From: Plectrocnemia conspersa
Taxonomy: Eukaryota; Arthropoda; Insecta; Trichoptera; Polycentropodidae
Length of the DNA stretch: 64,000 nt
Direction: 5' to 3'
NCBI GenBank assembly: GCA_009617715.1
Contig: VTFK01000263.1
Location: 372,001-436,000 of the forward strand
The position numbers and the translations under genes were made by a program. Below the pieces are notes generated by a model that saw only the letters and a list, made by a program, of their open reading frames with translations, was not told the origin of the DNA and made no database searches. Positions 42,181-53,390 of the stretch are shown piece by piece; the first letter of the stretch is position 1, and each line of letters opens with the position of its first letter.

Positions 42181-42280
42181 TGAGCGACAGTGGCTAATGA
42201 GAAAGAGTCGTAGTCTCTCTGGTTTCTGGTTCGACTCACCATCTGCGAGTTCATAAGTAATGAGTAATAAGTCCTTAAGT
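42181..42280 (+). mobile_element. tRNA-like SINE head relic
   Basis: A degenerate A box (GTGGCTAATGAGA, 42190-42202) is followed about 24 bases later by a good B box (GGTTCGACTC, about 42227-42236). Another A-box-like GGTGGCCGAGTGG lies upstream at about 42061-42073. The spacing of the first pair fits a tRNA-derived Pol III promoter. The arms do not pair as a tRNA. Confidence 0.35.
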
Positions 42281-42338
42281 GACCAGGTAGTAGTTAAAAA
42301 AGTTTTGGGAGAAAACTTTTTTAACTACACCTCTGGTG
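42281..42338. repeat. Strong hairpin, 17-bp perfect stem
   Basis: GTAGTTAAAAAAGTTTT (42290-42306), loop GGGAG, then AAAACTTTTTTAACTAC (42312-42328). The arms extend outward with mismatches through ACCAGG on the left and CCTCTGGT on the right, about 25 bp per arm. It directly follows the SINE-like head. It could be a palindromic MITE core, a miRNA-like precursor, or part of the SINE tail. Confidence 0.75.
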
Positions 42339-43449
42339 CATCTGTTAGTTAAAGCGTAACTTCCAGTGTAGCTATTTCTGGGTTACAATTCAATAATCAC
42401 AAAAGATACGTACAACAATACCGACGTATTATTTTTAGGCTTGTATCTCAAAGCTTATGAAAAAGGGTTCAACGTGTTTTTATGTTGCTAAATTAATGGC
42501 TTTCAAAAGTTTTGAGTGTGAAAAAAAGTCGGGTTTTACTCGTTTTGTTTAGCTTAACCTTTGTTGTTTTTTAGAGGGTTATTGTTGAAACCCCCACAAT
42601 TTTATTTAGATAAGCGTACATTTTATGCAGTCACGAGTATTTTAACCAAAAAGAGGAACACACCCCTAAGGTTTAAGGCTTTTTTTGACCTGAACAGAAT
42701 CTAATATAATATATACAAATTATTAGCTTCAATATTATTTAAGAAATATGATAAACGTTGTTATTGCATTTAATAATATTATTATAAAATTAACTATAAT
42801 ATACATTGTATACATATATGCTTAATATCATTTTCTTTAAAAAATGATGTCATAATTTTGTGTTTATGCATAAAAGTTTAATTATTATATTACAATCATG
42901 ACCCCATATTTCGCACAAAAGGTTTACTAAAACGCCTCAGACTCATTGCTCCATTTATGCTAGTATTCTATCCGTTGGTTTTTACTATTGTACTAAGTTC
43001 TAGATGCAGGTGCCTGTTCTGCACAACGCGACCCGATTGAATCAGTCTCGTTAATTAGGTTGAAAGCTAAATAGTTAAACCGGCTTCCTAGTTTCGTTTG
43101 AAGCTTGACGCTGTGTTTTCTCTCGGCCATATCTGCTCACAAACACTCCTTTGTTTCGAGTCGTTTCTTATCTAACGAGAGGCATCTTCACGCTCAAATG
43201 ATCCCTCCGCCCACGGTATCTGTCTGCTCTCAGGGTCTTCCGCCGGCAGCCGAACAACTCGAGATAATGTTGTATCAGTAATTTTACAAAAATATTTTAA
43301 GTGATTCCACACATGCCGACGAGTGTTTTTAAGAAATGAAACTATTGTGAAAACTACTATGATAAAAGCACTTAAACTTAATTTAGTTTCAGGGATTGAT
43401 TTCCACCTCGATTTATTAAGAGAAACCTTTGAATTTTTCATTCTGGTTC

Positions 43450-43511
43450 ATATTAAATAAACGGTGGATCAAATTCAATATATGTGTATATTAAATAAAC
43501 GGTGGATCAAA
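43450..43511. repeat. 24-bp direct repeat, period 38 bp
   Basis: ATATTAAATAAACGGTGGAT followed by CAAA occurs at 43450-43473 and again, identical, at 43488-43511. This is a recent local duplication. Confidence 0.85.
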
Positions 43512-45524
43512 AATTTATATTTTTATAATATAATAAGATAAGAAAAATAATGGGTTAATAAAAAACATACGACAATATTTGACTTGCGCATTTTTTCGAT
43601 TTTCTGTAATTAAGTTAAAAATCTAATAGAGCGAGAGAAGAAAGCGTAATAAAAATATTATTATTATGTATTTTTTATGAACATGAAATGATTTATTGTA
43701 TATTGTAATTTACAATTAAAGATCCAAAGTTAACAATTACTTTTTAAATAATGTCATATTCTTAATAAGTTATTCTATATAAGCAATTAAACATTATTGA
43801 TTAAACATCTCGCAGTTTTTCTTCCGATAAATGACTTGCAAATTAACTTAACTAACGAAAATTCTAGGTCCAAACTTGTCTCTTTAATGTCAGCCCATTG
43901 TCACTCAAATGTTATTTGAATGTCGCATTTCACGGACAGCTTTCTTTATTGCCTTCGTGGATGGCTTAAAAGCGCTTTTTATTAAGATTGATGTTATTTT
44001 AATTTGAAAATAATTTCACTCACACAAAAGATAAAAAATCAATAATATTACATAATTATTTTATATATTTTATACTTAAATATGCTTTCTACAAGCTTAT
44101 TATGCAGTTATTCGACTTAATCCACGAACATTATGAAACCGTTAATCTTCGCTAAAGCTTCTCGCTAAACCTATTTAAAATAATCCATTTTGTTTATCTT
44201 TGTTATATTTAAAATATATATGTATAATATAATACATTTTTTTAATTCTTGAAATAATCTAATTTATTTTTATTTTCTTGTACAAACAAGCCACGTGTTT
44301 TTGGGTGCCTATTATATTGTACCACCATACAAATGAACCCCTAACATCGCACCCCTATTAAAATTTGCATTTTGATAATGTATGTACGAAAATATTTAAA
44401 AATATATTTAATGTTATAATATAAATGAACTCTGATTATTATTTTTAATAACGAAACTATAAAAAAAATAAATAATGTTTTGCTAACTAAACATAAATTG
44501 GGTAGCTATAATATATGAATATTCGAATAATATATTTCCATTACAAAAAAAAAACAAAGCTTAAAAATTTCACCTGATTTTTTGTGTTTATTTTTTTATA
44601 TATATTTTTATGTACACATTTTATATTGTATACGTATAAGGCTATAAATAGTAATTTATAATATTTAAAGGCCACATATTTTTAAAACTGATTATTTTTC
44701 TTATTGAAAGGTTTTCTAGGTGTTCTTCAAAACAAATGTATTGTTAAACTCAGGTAGTTAAAATATATATATTTTTTTTAGCAAATATTGAATAATTGTA
44801 CGAGAAGAAAATGTTTTATTAAAACATCTAAAAGTATTATTAATTATTTTGAAACGCTATTTTTCTACATATGTAACTGTTTTAACGTCACATATGTCTG
44901 ATTTATAGGTTTTTTAATCGAGATACTGTAATATATAACAGAGAAATTACTGCACAACTGGAATTTATCATACATTATAATATTATTTTGATTCTTGAGA
45001 AGAATACTGAAAGATATTGTTTGCGTCATCAGATAATTAATGAACAAATTTATCGAACGATGAAGATTCCAAAGGTAGGTATATTGTTTTAATCATTATG
45101 TATGAGTCTTCATGTAATATAGTAAAATATAGGACTGTTAATATGTTTAAAATGTAAGTCGAAGGCGAAAATGTGACTTCTTATTTAACAAGTGTATAGC
45201 TTTTATTTTTATCTCCAATATAACATCTGATTTACAGAAGAACTTCAGGGATTATAGCTATTTAAGGCTCAAAACGTTTTTTAAGATTAATAAATATCAT
45301 TGCTATATATTTTTACCTCAATTATTATTTAGTATGCTTCAAAAATATCATATATTGTGTTTGTGTATCCCTCAAAATCATTTTGGAAAATCATTAGTAT
45401 AACTTAAAATTAAATACTTTTTTTATAATTGCTTTAAATATATTTTTTCGGACATATATTTATGGTTTATTTTGTTTTGAATTGTTAAAATAAACATTTA
45501 TAAAATAAGATATTATAATATAAA

Positions 45525-46147
45525 ACTTTAAGGTTTGAGAGGGTTTGACTTCGTAGCCAGTGAGACGCTTGGTGGAATCTAGTTAGAGTTTTATTACATT
45601 GTATTTACGGCGATAAATGTCAAGATGTTTTCTCGGAGCGGTGGTGGAGAAGCTGGCGGTGGGATGTGTGCGTCCATAATAGTATGTTGTCTCCTCGAGT
45701 GTCCGCCAGAGTCCGCGAGTGGCTGGTTGTTACTGCCTTCTCTTCATCAGAATCCAGGCTTAAGTATCCAAGGCTGCAAAGCTTGCTGATCAATCAAAAT
45801 CATGCAGCGATCATCCAACATCGAAATAGGTTTACGTCTTTAAAAAGCTACATTCGCTTGATGGGCATTGTCCAAGGTCTCTTACTGCAACAGGAATCTT
45901 TTGGATCTGGTAATTTATTATCCGCAAAAATAAATATTCTCTCAATGAAGTAGAATATTTACAGTAAAAACAAAACTCGTGTTATTTGTGTGATTTGTCT
46001 GAAACGAGGGCTTTTGTGTGTGATCCCATCCTTTACGCTATTGTCTTGTTTCCTTGTTGATGGATGATCATTTTGGTCACAGAAATTTAACGTGAATTTT
46101 GAAAAGATGACCCTTTCAAACTTGGGCATCTGTATGATGTCGCCACA
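45525..46147 (+). mobile_element. Unclassified interspersed repeat, copy C
   Basis: This aligns, with many indels, to the reverse complement of 57699-58391. Shared landmarks in order are ACTTTAAG.TTTG, GGGTTTGACT.CGTAG, AGAGTTTTATTAC, AGATGTTTTCTC.GAGCGGTG, CTTGATGGGCAT..TCCAAGG, AATATTCTCTCAATG, AAAACAAAACTCGTGTTATT and TCATTTTGGTCACAG. Reading frames in this copy are broken by stops. There are no clear terminal repeats or target duplications, so the class is uncertain; a retroelement terminal segment or a fragment of a larger transposon is possible. Confidence 0.7.
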
Positions 46148-48169
46148 AAACAAAAAAATAGTACTATATCGGAAAACCTAGTTTTAGATGTAAATAAGTG
46201 ATATATGTTTGTATGAAGATAAAAAAGTCAACTACATCTAAAAAACAATAGTATGATAATAAAAAATCATAAATATATAAAATGTTCTGTATTATAATTT
46301 TTGTACATTTATATTTTTTCTAGTTCCTGGATGCTTATTAAATTATCTCAAGAAGGCGCCTTTTTTACATCATATAAAAAGAAGATTCACAATACGATAA
46401 CAGTTCTTTTGCGTTAATCCAATTTATATTATATCCTCCATTATGCATAGATAAAATTCCGTCAGTTTTATATGTCGTTTCATTGAATTTTATCGTCACT
46501 CATTTCGTTATCCCATTATACACACAGATCTCGTCCAATGGCAGATATTATATGAAATATTCGCGTGCGTTAGGCGCTTAAGCTCTGTTGATAAGAGATA
46601 GCGTGTCGTATGATGACTAGTAAATCATTTTAAACGTATATCGCGTCCCATAAAAAAACACCATATCATATACCTATCCCTCGGGCTGTGAACCTATACG
46701 GACCCTTGGTTGGGTTGGAAGGCTCTCTTTTAAACGAGACGCCCTGTACAAAAGTGATTCTTACGAAGCACTTGACACCCAAAAATTGTGACGATGTATC
46801 ATCCCGAGAACGAAACCTTAAGACCGTCGCAATCACGACGGCTATTTTTCATCCCCAAAGTACACACGCTCCCATTTATATTACGCAGCTTTAAGGCACG
46901 CATATTATAGCGTATATAAGGGTAGTGATAATTCCGTATAGCGGCTGAAAGCTCGTCGTATTACAGTGCGTACATGTTTGGATTGATTAATGGTTGCTAC
47001 ACGATGACAATAGGTAAATAAATTTTATCTTCGTGACCGATAGTGACGTTCTACTATCGTCCATCGATCGCTTCAAACTGACGGGCATGTGTTATTATTC
47101 CTGTTTGTGTAATGTACATAGATAAGTTGGGAATAAAGTTACAGGTATAACATATGTTATATGCTTTTCCCTGCATCTCATGGAAAAGAAACAATATATT
47201 TACAGTAAGAGCTGGTTATTGAAGAATGACTAGAAAAATTTTCATTTTCAGATTGTAACTGTAAATAATAATAAAAAAAATCGCAAAGGATAGAGGACTC
47301 AAGTAAATAAAAATTTTGAAGAGTAATTATTGTCAATCCAAACCGCAGTAATAAAAGAAATATTATATATATAAAATACAATCGGTATAAAATCGGATAT
47401 TTTCATAAAAGCTTTTATTAATATACAGTTTTGAGCTTTGAAGCCATTAAATTAAAATAGCGTTTTTTAGCGTACTTCAATTCGCGAACCTTGTTTTGAT
47501 TTAAATCCTATGCTATATAACATACTTATTTATCAGGACTTCAAAACCGCAAAAGGACACGATTTTTATTAAATTGTTGAGATCAGTATCAGAGTAACAC
47601 GGATATTTATTCTATATTTTTTATGTGATTCTCAAACTATATATATAAGTTTGCTTGCTACAATTTTTATGTATGTAAATATTGAGTTAAAAACAGATAA
47701 AAAGATTTCCACAGAACATAGCAAATATATTGTTACGAAGTTCTATTTGAGATTTAGTAGAAAAGTTGCAAATTAAATTATGTAAATTTGCTCCTAAAAT
47801 AAGGAAAAACCCCTGAGAATAAAGAATACATTTATGTTACCTTGAGCAAAGGGTAAATTGAAGTTTGAATTAAATGTAATTGAAAGTCTCTATATTATAC
47901 GTAGGTTTGAATATGTACAAGGAATATTCTAAAAGTAAAGATAATATTTTTAAAGTATTACATTTTACTATTGACTTATAATGTCGTTAAAACATCTCTT
48001 TATATACATATTTATAAATATAGGCGACGTGGATTTTCATGAACCTTAAATTCAATGTCACAAAAGCCTGACAGTTTTATATTTTGGCGCTTTTCTCTTA
48101 AGGCTTATTAATCGAACACATTATCATCATTTTTTATTTATTTAATTGCAACATAATGGGCGTCTAGAT

Positions 48170-48375
48170 AAACTAGCGCAAATTTATTTACTATTTATAT
48201 CATCCGTGAGATTAGAAAAATCTAGGAAAACCAAATATGTGATAATCGATTAAGAATTAAAATTAAATCAAAATCTTAGCCACGATATAAATTTAAAAAT
48301 ACTAGGTTTTATATGGGATTTTAATCCAGGTTTATCGGGTATTACCTACCGACCTGGTCTATCAATTTTTCAACT
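48170..48375 (-). mobile_element. SINE-like tRNA-derived repeat, copy 2
   Basis: On the minus strand: an A-box-like TAGACCAGGTCGG, then CCTGGATTAAAATCCCATAT (the B box, decayed), then TTTTTAAATTTATATCGTGG and GGTTTTCCTAGATTTTTCTA. The last two blocks are shared with copy 3 and copy 1 respectively, which defines the family body outside the tRNA-like head. Confidence 0.55.
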
Positions 48376-49654
48376 TCTTTCTGCATAAAATTTGCGATAC
48401 TATTATATTTGACTATCGACTATCATTGCATTGCAATTTTTTTGTAAAAAAATTGTTGAAAATTTATAAATACTATTAGTTTTATGTATATTAAATTTAT
48501 AAGACGTTTTAGCAGCCTGGTTAAAAGAAATGTTAAGAATACTAGCTAAGGTATTTTGTCTAAAAACAATGGAAGCAAAAACAAAATTATTGGCAAAGCA
48601 CAAATAACGTATTGAAAGATATCTTATATGCTTCACCGTATCTCTGATTAAAAAAATATTTAAAATATATGCCATAAACAGCTGGATATCTAAGAAGTAT
48701 TCTTGACCATGTGCATATAAAAAATCTGCAATATTTTAATAGTTATTCGGAACAGTGAGAAGTAAAACAAGAGTAAAGAGAAAATCTTCCTAAGAACAGA
48801 CAACGTAACAAATGCTTTGTATTAACACTGTTAAAAGCAGGTTTAAGGCGAAATCAGTTACTAAAACTTAAAAAAAATAATAACCAATGAATTTTTAAAT
48901 ACCAGATACAAATTCAAAAACAAGGAACTTAATATGAACTTTCACTGAAACATTCCAAACAGCTAGATATTGTAATAAATATTCAAATGATAACAACAGA
49001 AATTTCAGGTACATCGCAAATCAGACAAATTGGTTTAGGTGTCGAAGAAGAATAGCACGTTGATCTCCTCCCCTTTTTTTATCGTATATAACCAAGAACA
49101 CTGCCATAAAAAATTACTTCCTAAGTCTCACTTAAACTTCGCTAGAATCGAGTTTAGCTACGAATATACTAGAAACTAGCTACGCATACTAATCGACATA
49201 GACGACAACTTTGAAGTTCAATAAAAACCAGTCGTTTCGACTTTGACCTTTCGATTAGGTCTAGCCAGCTTATATTGTGTTGTCTAGTTATAAAACTTTG
49301 CTTGGAAAAATACAAATTTAATTAATTTAAAAAAATTATATTTTAATACGGGTTTGCTAATTTCACATTTTATATTATAAACTTAATCATATCCTCGTAC
49401 ATACTAAGCTTTAATTAATATTAAAGAGATAGCTTTTGATGAAATACAAACACATCAAAAACACATTTTAATTAAGGCAAGCAAATTGATATTTTGACAA
49501 GCTTTAAATAAAAAAATGCATACGAAATAAAATACGATCCTTTAATCACTGCTTAATTAAAACACGAGAACATATATTGGGTACATCGTAATAAAGCCTT
49601 TTATCTGAGCATTGTATTATAAAATTAAAAATAATATTTGAAAAATACGCTTAC

Positions 49655-49840
49655 CATAAAGACGACGTTAAAGATGTGCAGCACATATTTGAGAAAATTT
49701 ACACTTATGCAGTCGGAATCTCTAGTCTTTTTCTTCGTGTCTGTGCTGTTGGCAGCACTAGAGACACTATTAGTGCCAAGAAGGGCACCAGTGCCATCCT
49801 GATGTGGATTCCCACCGTTCATGTTCCCTTTTTTTGCCAT
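49655..49840 (-). CDS. Tetraspanin (CD151/TSPAN11-like), first coding exon
   Basis: This exon encodes residues 1-62 of a tetraspanin, a four-pass membrane scaffold protein that organises integrins and other partners in the plasma membrane. The start is the ATG at 49840, reading MAKKGNMNGG; the frame upstream of it runs into an in-frame TAA, so no longer in-frame start exists. The exon encodes a Ser/Asn/Gly/Lys-rich cytosolic tail of about 45 residues, longer than the short tail of vertebrate CD151, then a cysteine (C44, a likely palmitoylation site) and the first half of TM1 (NFLKYVLHIFNVVFM). It ends at a consensus donor, ATG then GTAAGC at 49654-49649, in phase 0. Joining to the next exon gives FNVVFM-MAGLAVFAVGLW, a typical tetraspanin TM1. 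The family call is firm; the subfamily rests on remembered resemblance to CD151. Confidence 0.9.
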
Positions 49841-49873
49841 AGAGAAAGCTTTCAAACAATAAACTTTCAGCAC

Positions 49874-49888
49874 TTAAAACTGGTCCAT
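49874..49888 (-). promoter_or_regulatory. Upstream ORF 2 in the tetraspanin leader (4 codons)
   Basis: A minimal frame ATG GAC CAG TTT TAA lies 33 nt upstream of the main ATG. With upstream ORF 1 it gives two start-stop units ahead of the tetraspanin start. Confidence 0.4.
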
Positions 49889-49948
49889 ATTCGTTTGCGG
49901 CGTCTGCCTTGCGCCCCAAGCAGACACCGCGAAACTTTCGATTCAGCT

Positions 49949-49996
49949 TCAATTATTTTCTTCACTTTCCGTCTTCGGCCTTGAGGATACAGCCAT
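49949..49996 (-). promoter_or_regulatory. Upstream ORF 1 in the tetraspanin leader (15 codons)
   Basis: An ATG at 49996 opens a 15-codon frame (MAVSSRPKTE then SEENN) that stops with TGA at 49949, well before the main start at 49840. The ATG is followed by G. If the leader starts at 50006 as inferred, this is the first ATG met by scanning ribosomes in this exon and could reduce main-ORF translation. Confidence 0.45.
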
Positions 49997-52083
49997 AGTG
50001 GAAAATCTGAAACAAAAAGCACACGTTGTGATTATAATGCTAATGATCCAGGTCTCAGGCGAGTCGTTATCCTTTGAACTGTCATAATTGAACGCCTTTT
50101 AGGATAAATAAGATCAAGTGGGACGATAGAATTTAATTGAATTAATTCCCGGAACCAATAAGAACTTTAAATTGGTTTTTCTTTCCCCCGAGGATTCGAT
50201 AAAGTAGATAAAGAGACATTGTCGCCGCTGGATCGCGCAATTCATTAAATTTTAACGGCGGGCCTTTATCTCGATATTGAATCTTGCGGAATTCGAATTA
50301 ACTAATTATTTATATTTTATTAAAAGTCATAACTAAATAATACCTGTATTAATTTCAAACTTATATTTTATTTTTAGAATATAAAGATAATATTATACAG
50401 TTTGTTACATAAAATATATATTTTACATTTATATAATATGATTCACTCAGGAAGAACGATTCATTCAGGTTCGCCTTAATACATTTAAGTGCTTTGGGCT
50501 CATCTCAGACGCTGATCATATTTTTTACAATTTTTGTATTGGGTTGATTTTTGGTTTTATTATATATTTTTTTAAAATAATTAAAAACATATATATGCAA
50601 TTTTAAATTTATGACTATTTAATTAAAGTTGTTGTAGCAATATATTGCTTCTATATGATCACTTTTAGACTTATACCGTATTTAGTTTGCACTGCCTTAA
50701 TAAAAAATGAATTTGTATTTTTTTCATAATTTAGTGTAAGCTGATAAAATTCTAAGTTCAGTATTTATCTTTGAAAGTGTAGTTTTAATATTTAAATTAA
50801 TTATAATTTATAAAACGTTGCTATTGTGTAGTACATTTACACGCTACAATAAAATTCACATGCAAACATTCTTTAATAAAATACATAATTTTGTATTTTA
50901 TAAATATAATAATTTTCAAGTAAATATTTTTTATAAATTAATAAATATGGTATACTATTGTATATGTATAGATATGTATCTGTTCCTTATATGTTCATAA
51001 TTCCTTCAAATTCTGTAATTAATTGCCTTTGGAGCATTCCCTTTTCGTTAATCCGATAAGAAAACCGATAATAACGTTTATATTGTCATGCCGAAGCGAC
51101 AATGACCCGCTATTTGGCTCGGGAAGATTACAAGACCCCAAAAGCGGCAAAATAAGCAACCCAGACCACTAAATCACGAACGCCATACATATTTATGAAT
51201 TTATGCGCTCTCGTGTCAAAATTTCTCAAGAATTTATCGAAAGCTGACAAAAAAGTACCAGTAATGCGATTATAATTCTCATCATATTTTACGGAAAATC
51301 GCTTGACAAAATTTTCTAAAACACGTCCCTTCGTTTATTTTTATGGACCACTCGTTTGCAGTAACGGAGTGTTCCCCCGTCGGCCGTAAATCATGGACAG
51401 TCGATTTCGAAAATTTTTAAGTGCCCCACCGTTTAGGGGTTTGAGGTAAATGATTGAAATAATATTCAATTACTTTATAGAGAAAAATAAATTTATAAAT
51501 TCTTATATATTTCATGGATTTCAAGTTCAAATCAGTTTTATTTTAATACTACTATTATTTTTTGTGTTAATATTAGCTGAAAGCAAATGTCAAGATTAGT
51601 CATATCTCAAATGGATCTAAAGGCAAGAATATTATGAACAGACTCATAAAATATACAAATGAATTGAATCGTTGCCAATTTTAAACGTTCGGATCAAAGT
51701 AAATATTATATTCGATTGAGCATTTAAAACGCTATAAATTATGTTTCGATGCGAACATATTTTATATGTACACATTAGATTAATTTTATCGAATATTATT
51801 TCTCAAGATTATCTGTATAAATCGTTAAAATTTAATGTTATATATTGAACCAAATTAAATACTGGTTTTCTCAGGACTCTTTCAAAATATTATTCAATTT
51901 AATTTTAATTTAAAAGCTGAGGTTCAGTGCGTTATAAATTTAGTCAAAAGTTTAAAGAACTCTTTAAATGCAATTCTACTGCACCCACATGTTAATTATA
52001 ATACAATTTTTTTATTAGAAATCTGACCGTCATGACTTTCTCAGATTTCTCCAATGCGTCATGATGGTTGTTAAGCATACAGT

Positions 52084-52348
52084 CAGTGGCGTAGTTAGGG
52101 TATATGCCACCCGGGTCAATCCTTAAAATTGCTGCCCCCCATACATTTTTTTGCAGGGTCAGAAAATCAGCATTTCTTAAAATAATAAATTGATTATTGT
52201 TAAGCTCTGCTATTCGTAGATTTACATTAATTTTAGTTTATTCAGGGTTAAGAACTACACTAGACGATTCCATCGCGAATATGCCGCCCCCAAGCAAGTG
52301 CCGCCCGGGGCGGCCCGCCCCCTCCGCACCACCATAGCTACGCCACTG
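52084..52348. mobile_element. hAT-type MITE with 8-bp target duplication (second family)
   Basis: A 265-bp element with ends CAGTGGCGTAGTTAGGGTAT and, inverted, CAGTGGCGTAGCTATGGTGG. The exact 8-bp duplication CATACAGT sits at 52076-52083 and 52349-52356. The CAGTGGCGTAGCTA-type end is common among animal hAT elements. Subterminal sequence is GC-rich (CCGCCCGGGGCGGCCCGCCC near the right end). There is no coding capacity. Confidence 0.92.
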
Positions 52349-52429
52349 CATACAGTAATACACATTTAAAAAGCCTATTTAGAAATAAAGTTTTGATGCA
52401 CACCTAAAATATATGAACATCATCCTACA

Positions 52430-53390
52430 TATTTTTTTCAAATCCGAAAACATCCAACTCGGTAAGAAGCTGGAAGTTGGAAGAAATAGGCGCGTTCTCA
52501 GTCTCTAACCCTGGTTTGTGAAAAATAAGGGACGCAATCCTGATTCTCTAGGGCAGTCGAGAGTAACCAAATATTAACGGGTTGTAAACACCCCCTTAGT
52601 AACTTTGATAAGTGCATTGAGTAGATGCTACATCGAAAATGTAATTAATTGTATCAAAACACTCCTAGCAAATAGGCACTAGGATACAATTACAGATGCG
52701 ACCCATATTCTATCTCAGAAATCTCTCCAACAACACTTCTTATTCCAGACAATAAAGTCATATTTGAAGATCCTATGAACCAGTGTATCGTACAGAACGC
52801 AAATCAGCAATAAATTATTACAGAGACACGCGCTCCGCATAATAAAGTTGAGCATCTTCGATGACTTATCGCAAACATTGGCGATATGCATAGAAAATCT
52901 CTGTTCGAACGTCACTCCCAATGCACCGTCGGAATTATTTCTGCTTAATACCTCTCCGCTTAAACTGTAAGAGAAGTCCGCTGGGAAAGGGAATCTATAA
53001 AATGAGGCAACGTGACACTTGGCGATGCTAAGAGGTAGTCAATTGTCTATGGATCATCTTCACAGCAACTCCAGGCCTTTCTGTAAAGAGAGTGAATCAG
53101 AATTTGTGCGAATACTCTGAAACACTTTCAGCTCATCAGCATATAATAAATATTGCAAATTACTAATTGCCACATGTATGTCGTTAATAAATTACAAAAA
53201 GAGCAGAGGACCCAGATTGGATCCTTGTGGTACTTCAGAATGAGTAAAATATTCATCGGAGCGACGATTGATATAACTCACACACTGATGGCGACAACTT
53301 AAGTAATCGAAAAAAGCTAACAAGACCGTTCGAAAAACCGAAGTTGCTCAACTTTCGAAAAAGTAGCTCACGATAAACTCACGATAAGCT
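52430..53390 (-). mobile_element. Decayed non-LTR retrotransposon (Jockey/CR1-like) reverse transcriptase fragment
   Basis: On the minus strand the conceptual translation shows RT motifs in order: FFDYLSCRHQCVSYINRRSD, then EVPQGSNLGPLLF followed by FINDI, YLLYADELK (the YADD catalytic box with its second Asp changed to Glu), LPLSIAKCHVASFYR, and LGVTFEQRFSMHIANVCDKS (near 52921-52860) with ending YDFIVWNK. These are the palm and thumb segments of Jockey/CR1-clade RT. Several in-frame stops (for example within LLFL-stop-FINDI) and the altered YADD box make it non-functional. The 5' endonuclease part is missing, as in a 5'-truncated insertion. The longest uninterrupted stretch is 52921-52715. 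Confidence 0.85.

Larger units (their letters stand above)
17569..49654 (-). other. Tetraspanin intron, 32.1 kb
   Basis: Intron between the first and second coding exons, from GTAAGC at 49654-49649 to TTTTCAG at 17569-17575. It is mostly AT-rich and featureless. It holds SINE-like copies (21362-21545, 39395-39560, 48170-48375), Harbinger-like copy B (30092-31152), exon candidates at 33505-33583 and 36162-36433, tandem duplications at 38189-38356 and 43450-43511, a hairpin at 42281-42338 and the unclassified repeat at 45525-46147. GC-richer islands with no coding support lie at about 20540-20860, 22250-22740, 23030-23400, 25560-25780, 26110-26560, 29050-29390, 32190-32420, 34260-34600, 38590-39240, 43010-43260 and 46480-47080; intronic enhancers would be a fair guess for some. 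Confidence 0.75.
49841..50006 (-). other. 5' leader of the tetraspanin mRNA, internal splice acceptor at its start
   Basis: Read on the minus strand, the sequence just above 50006 is TTTTTGTTTCAG, a good splice acceptor. The exon holding the start codon therefore probably begins at 50006 with 166 nt of untranslated leader. At least one non-coding exon and the promoter should lie at higher coordinates, possibly outside the window. The boundary is inferred from sequence only. Confidence 0.6.

Noticed and set aside
43172..43441. 89-codon minus-strand frame with a true ATG
   Set aside because: It spans a GC-rich island where stops are rarer. The two halves have different composition, and there is no domain or splice support.
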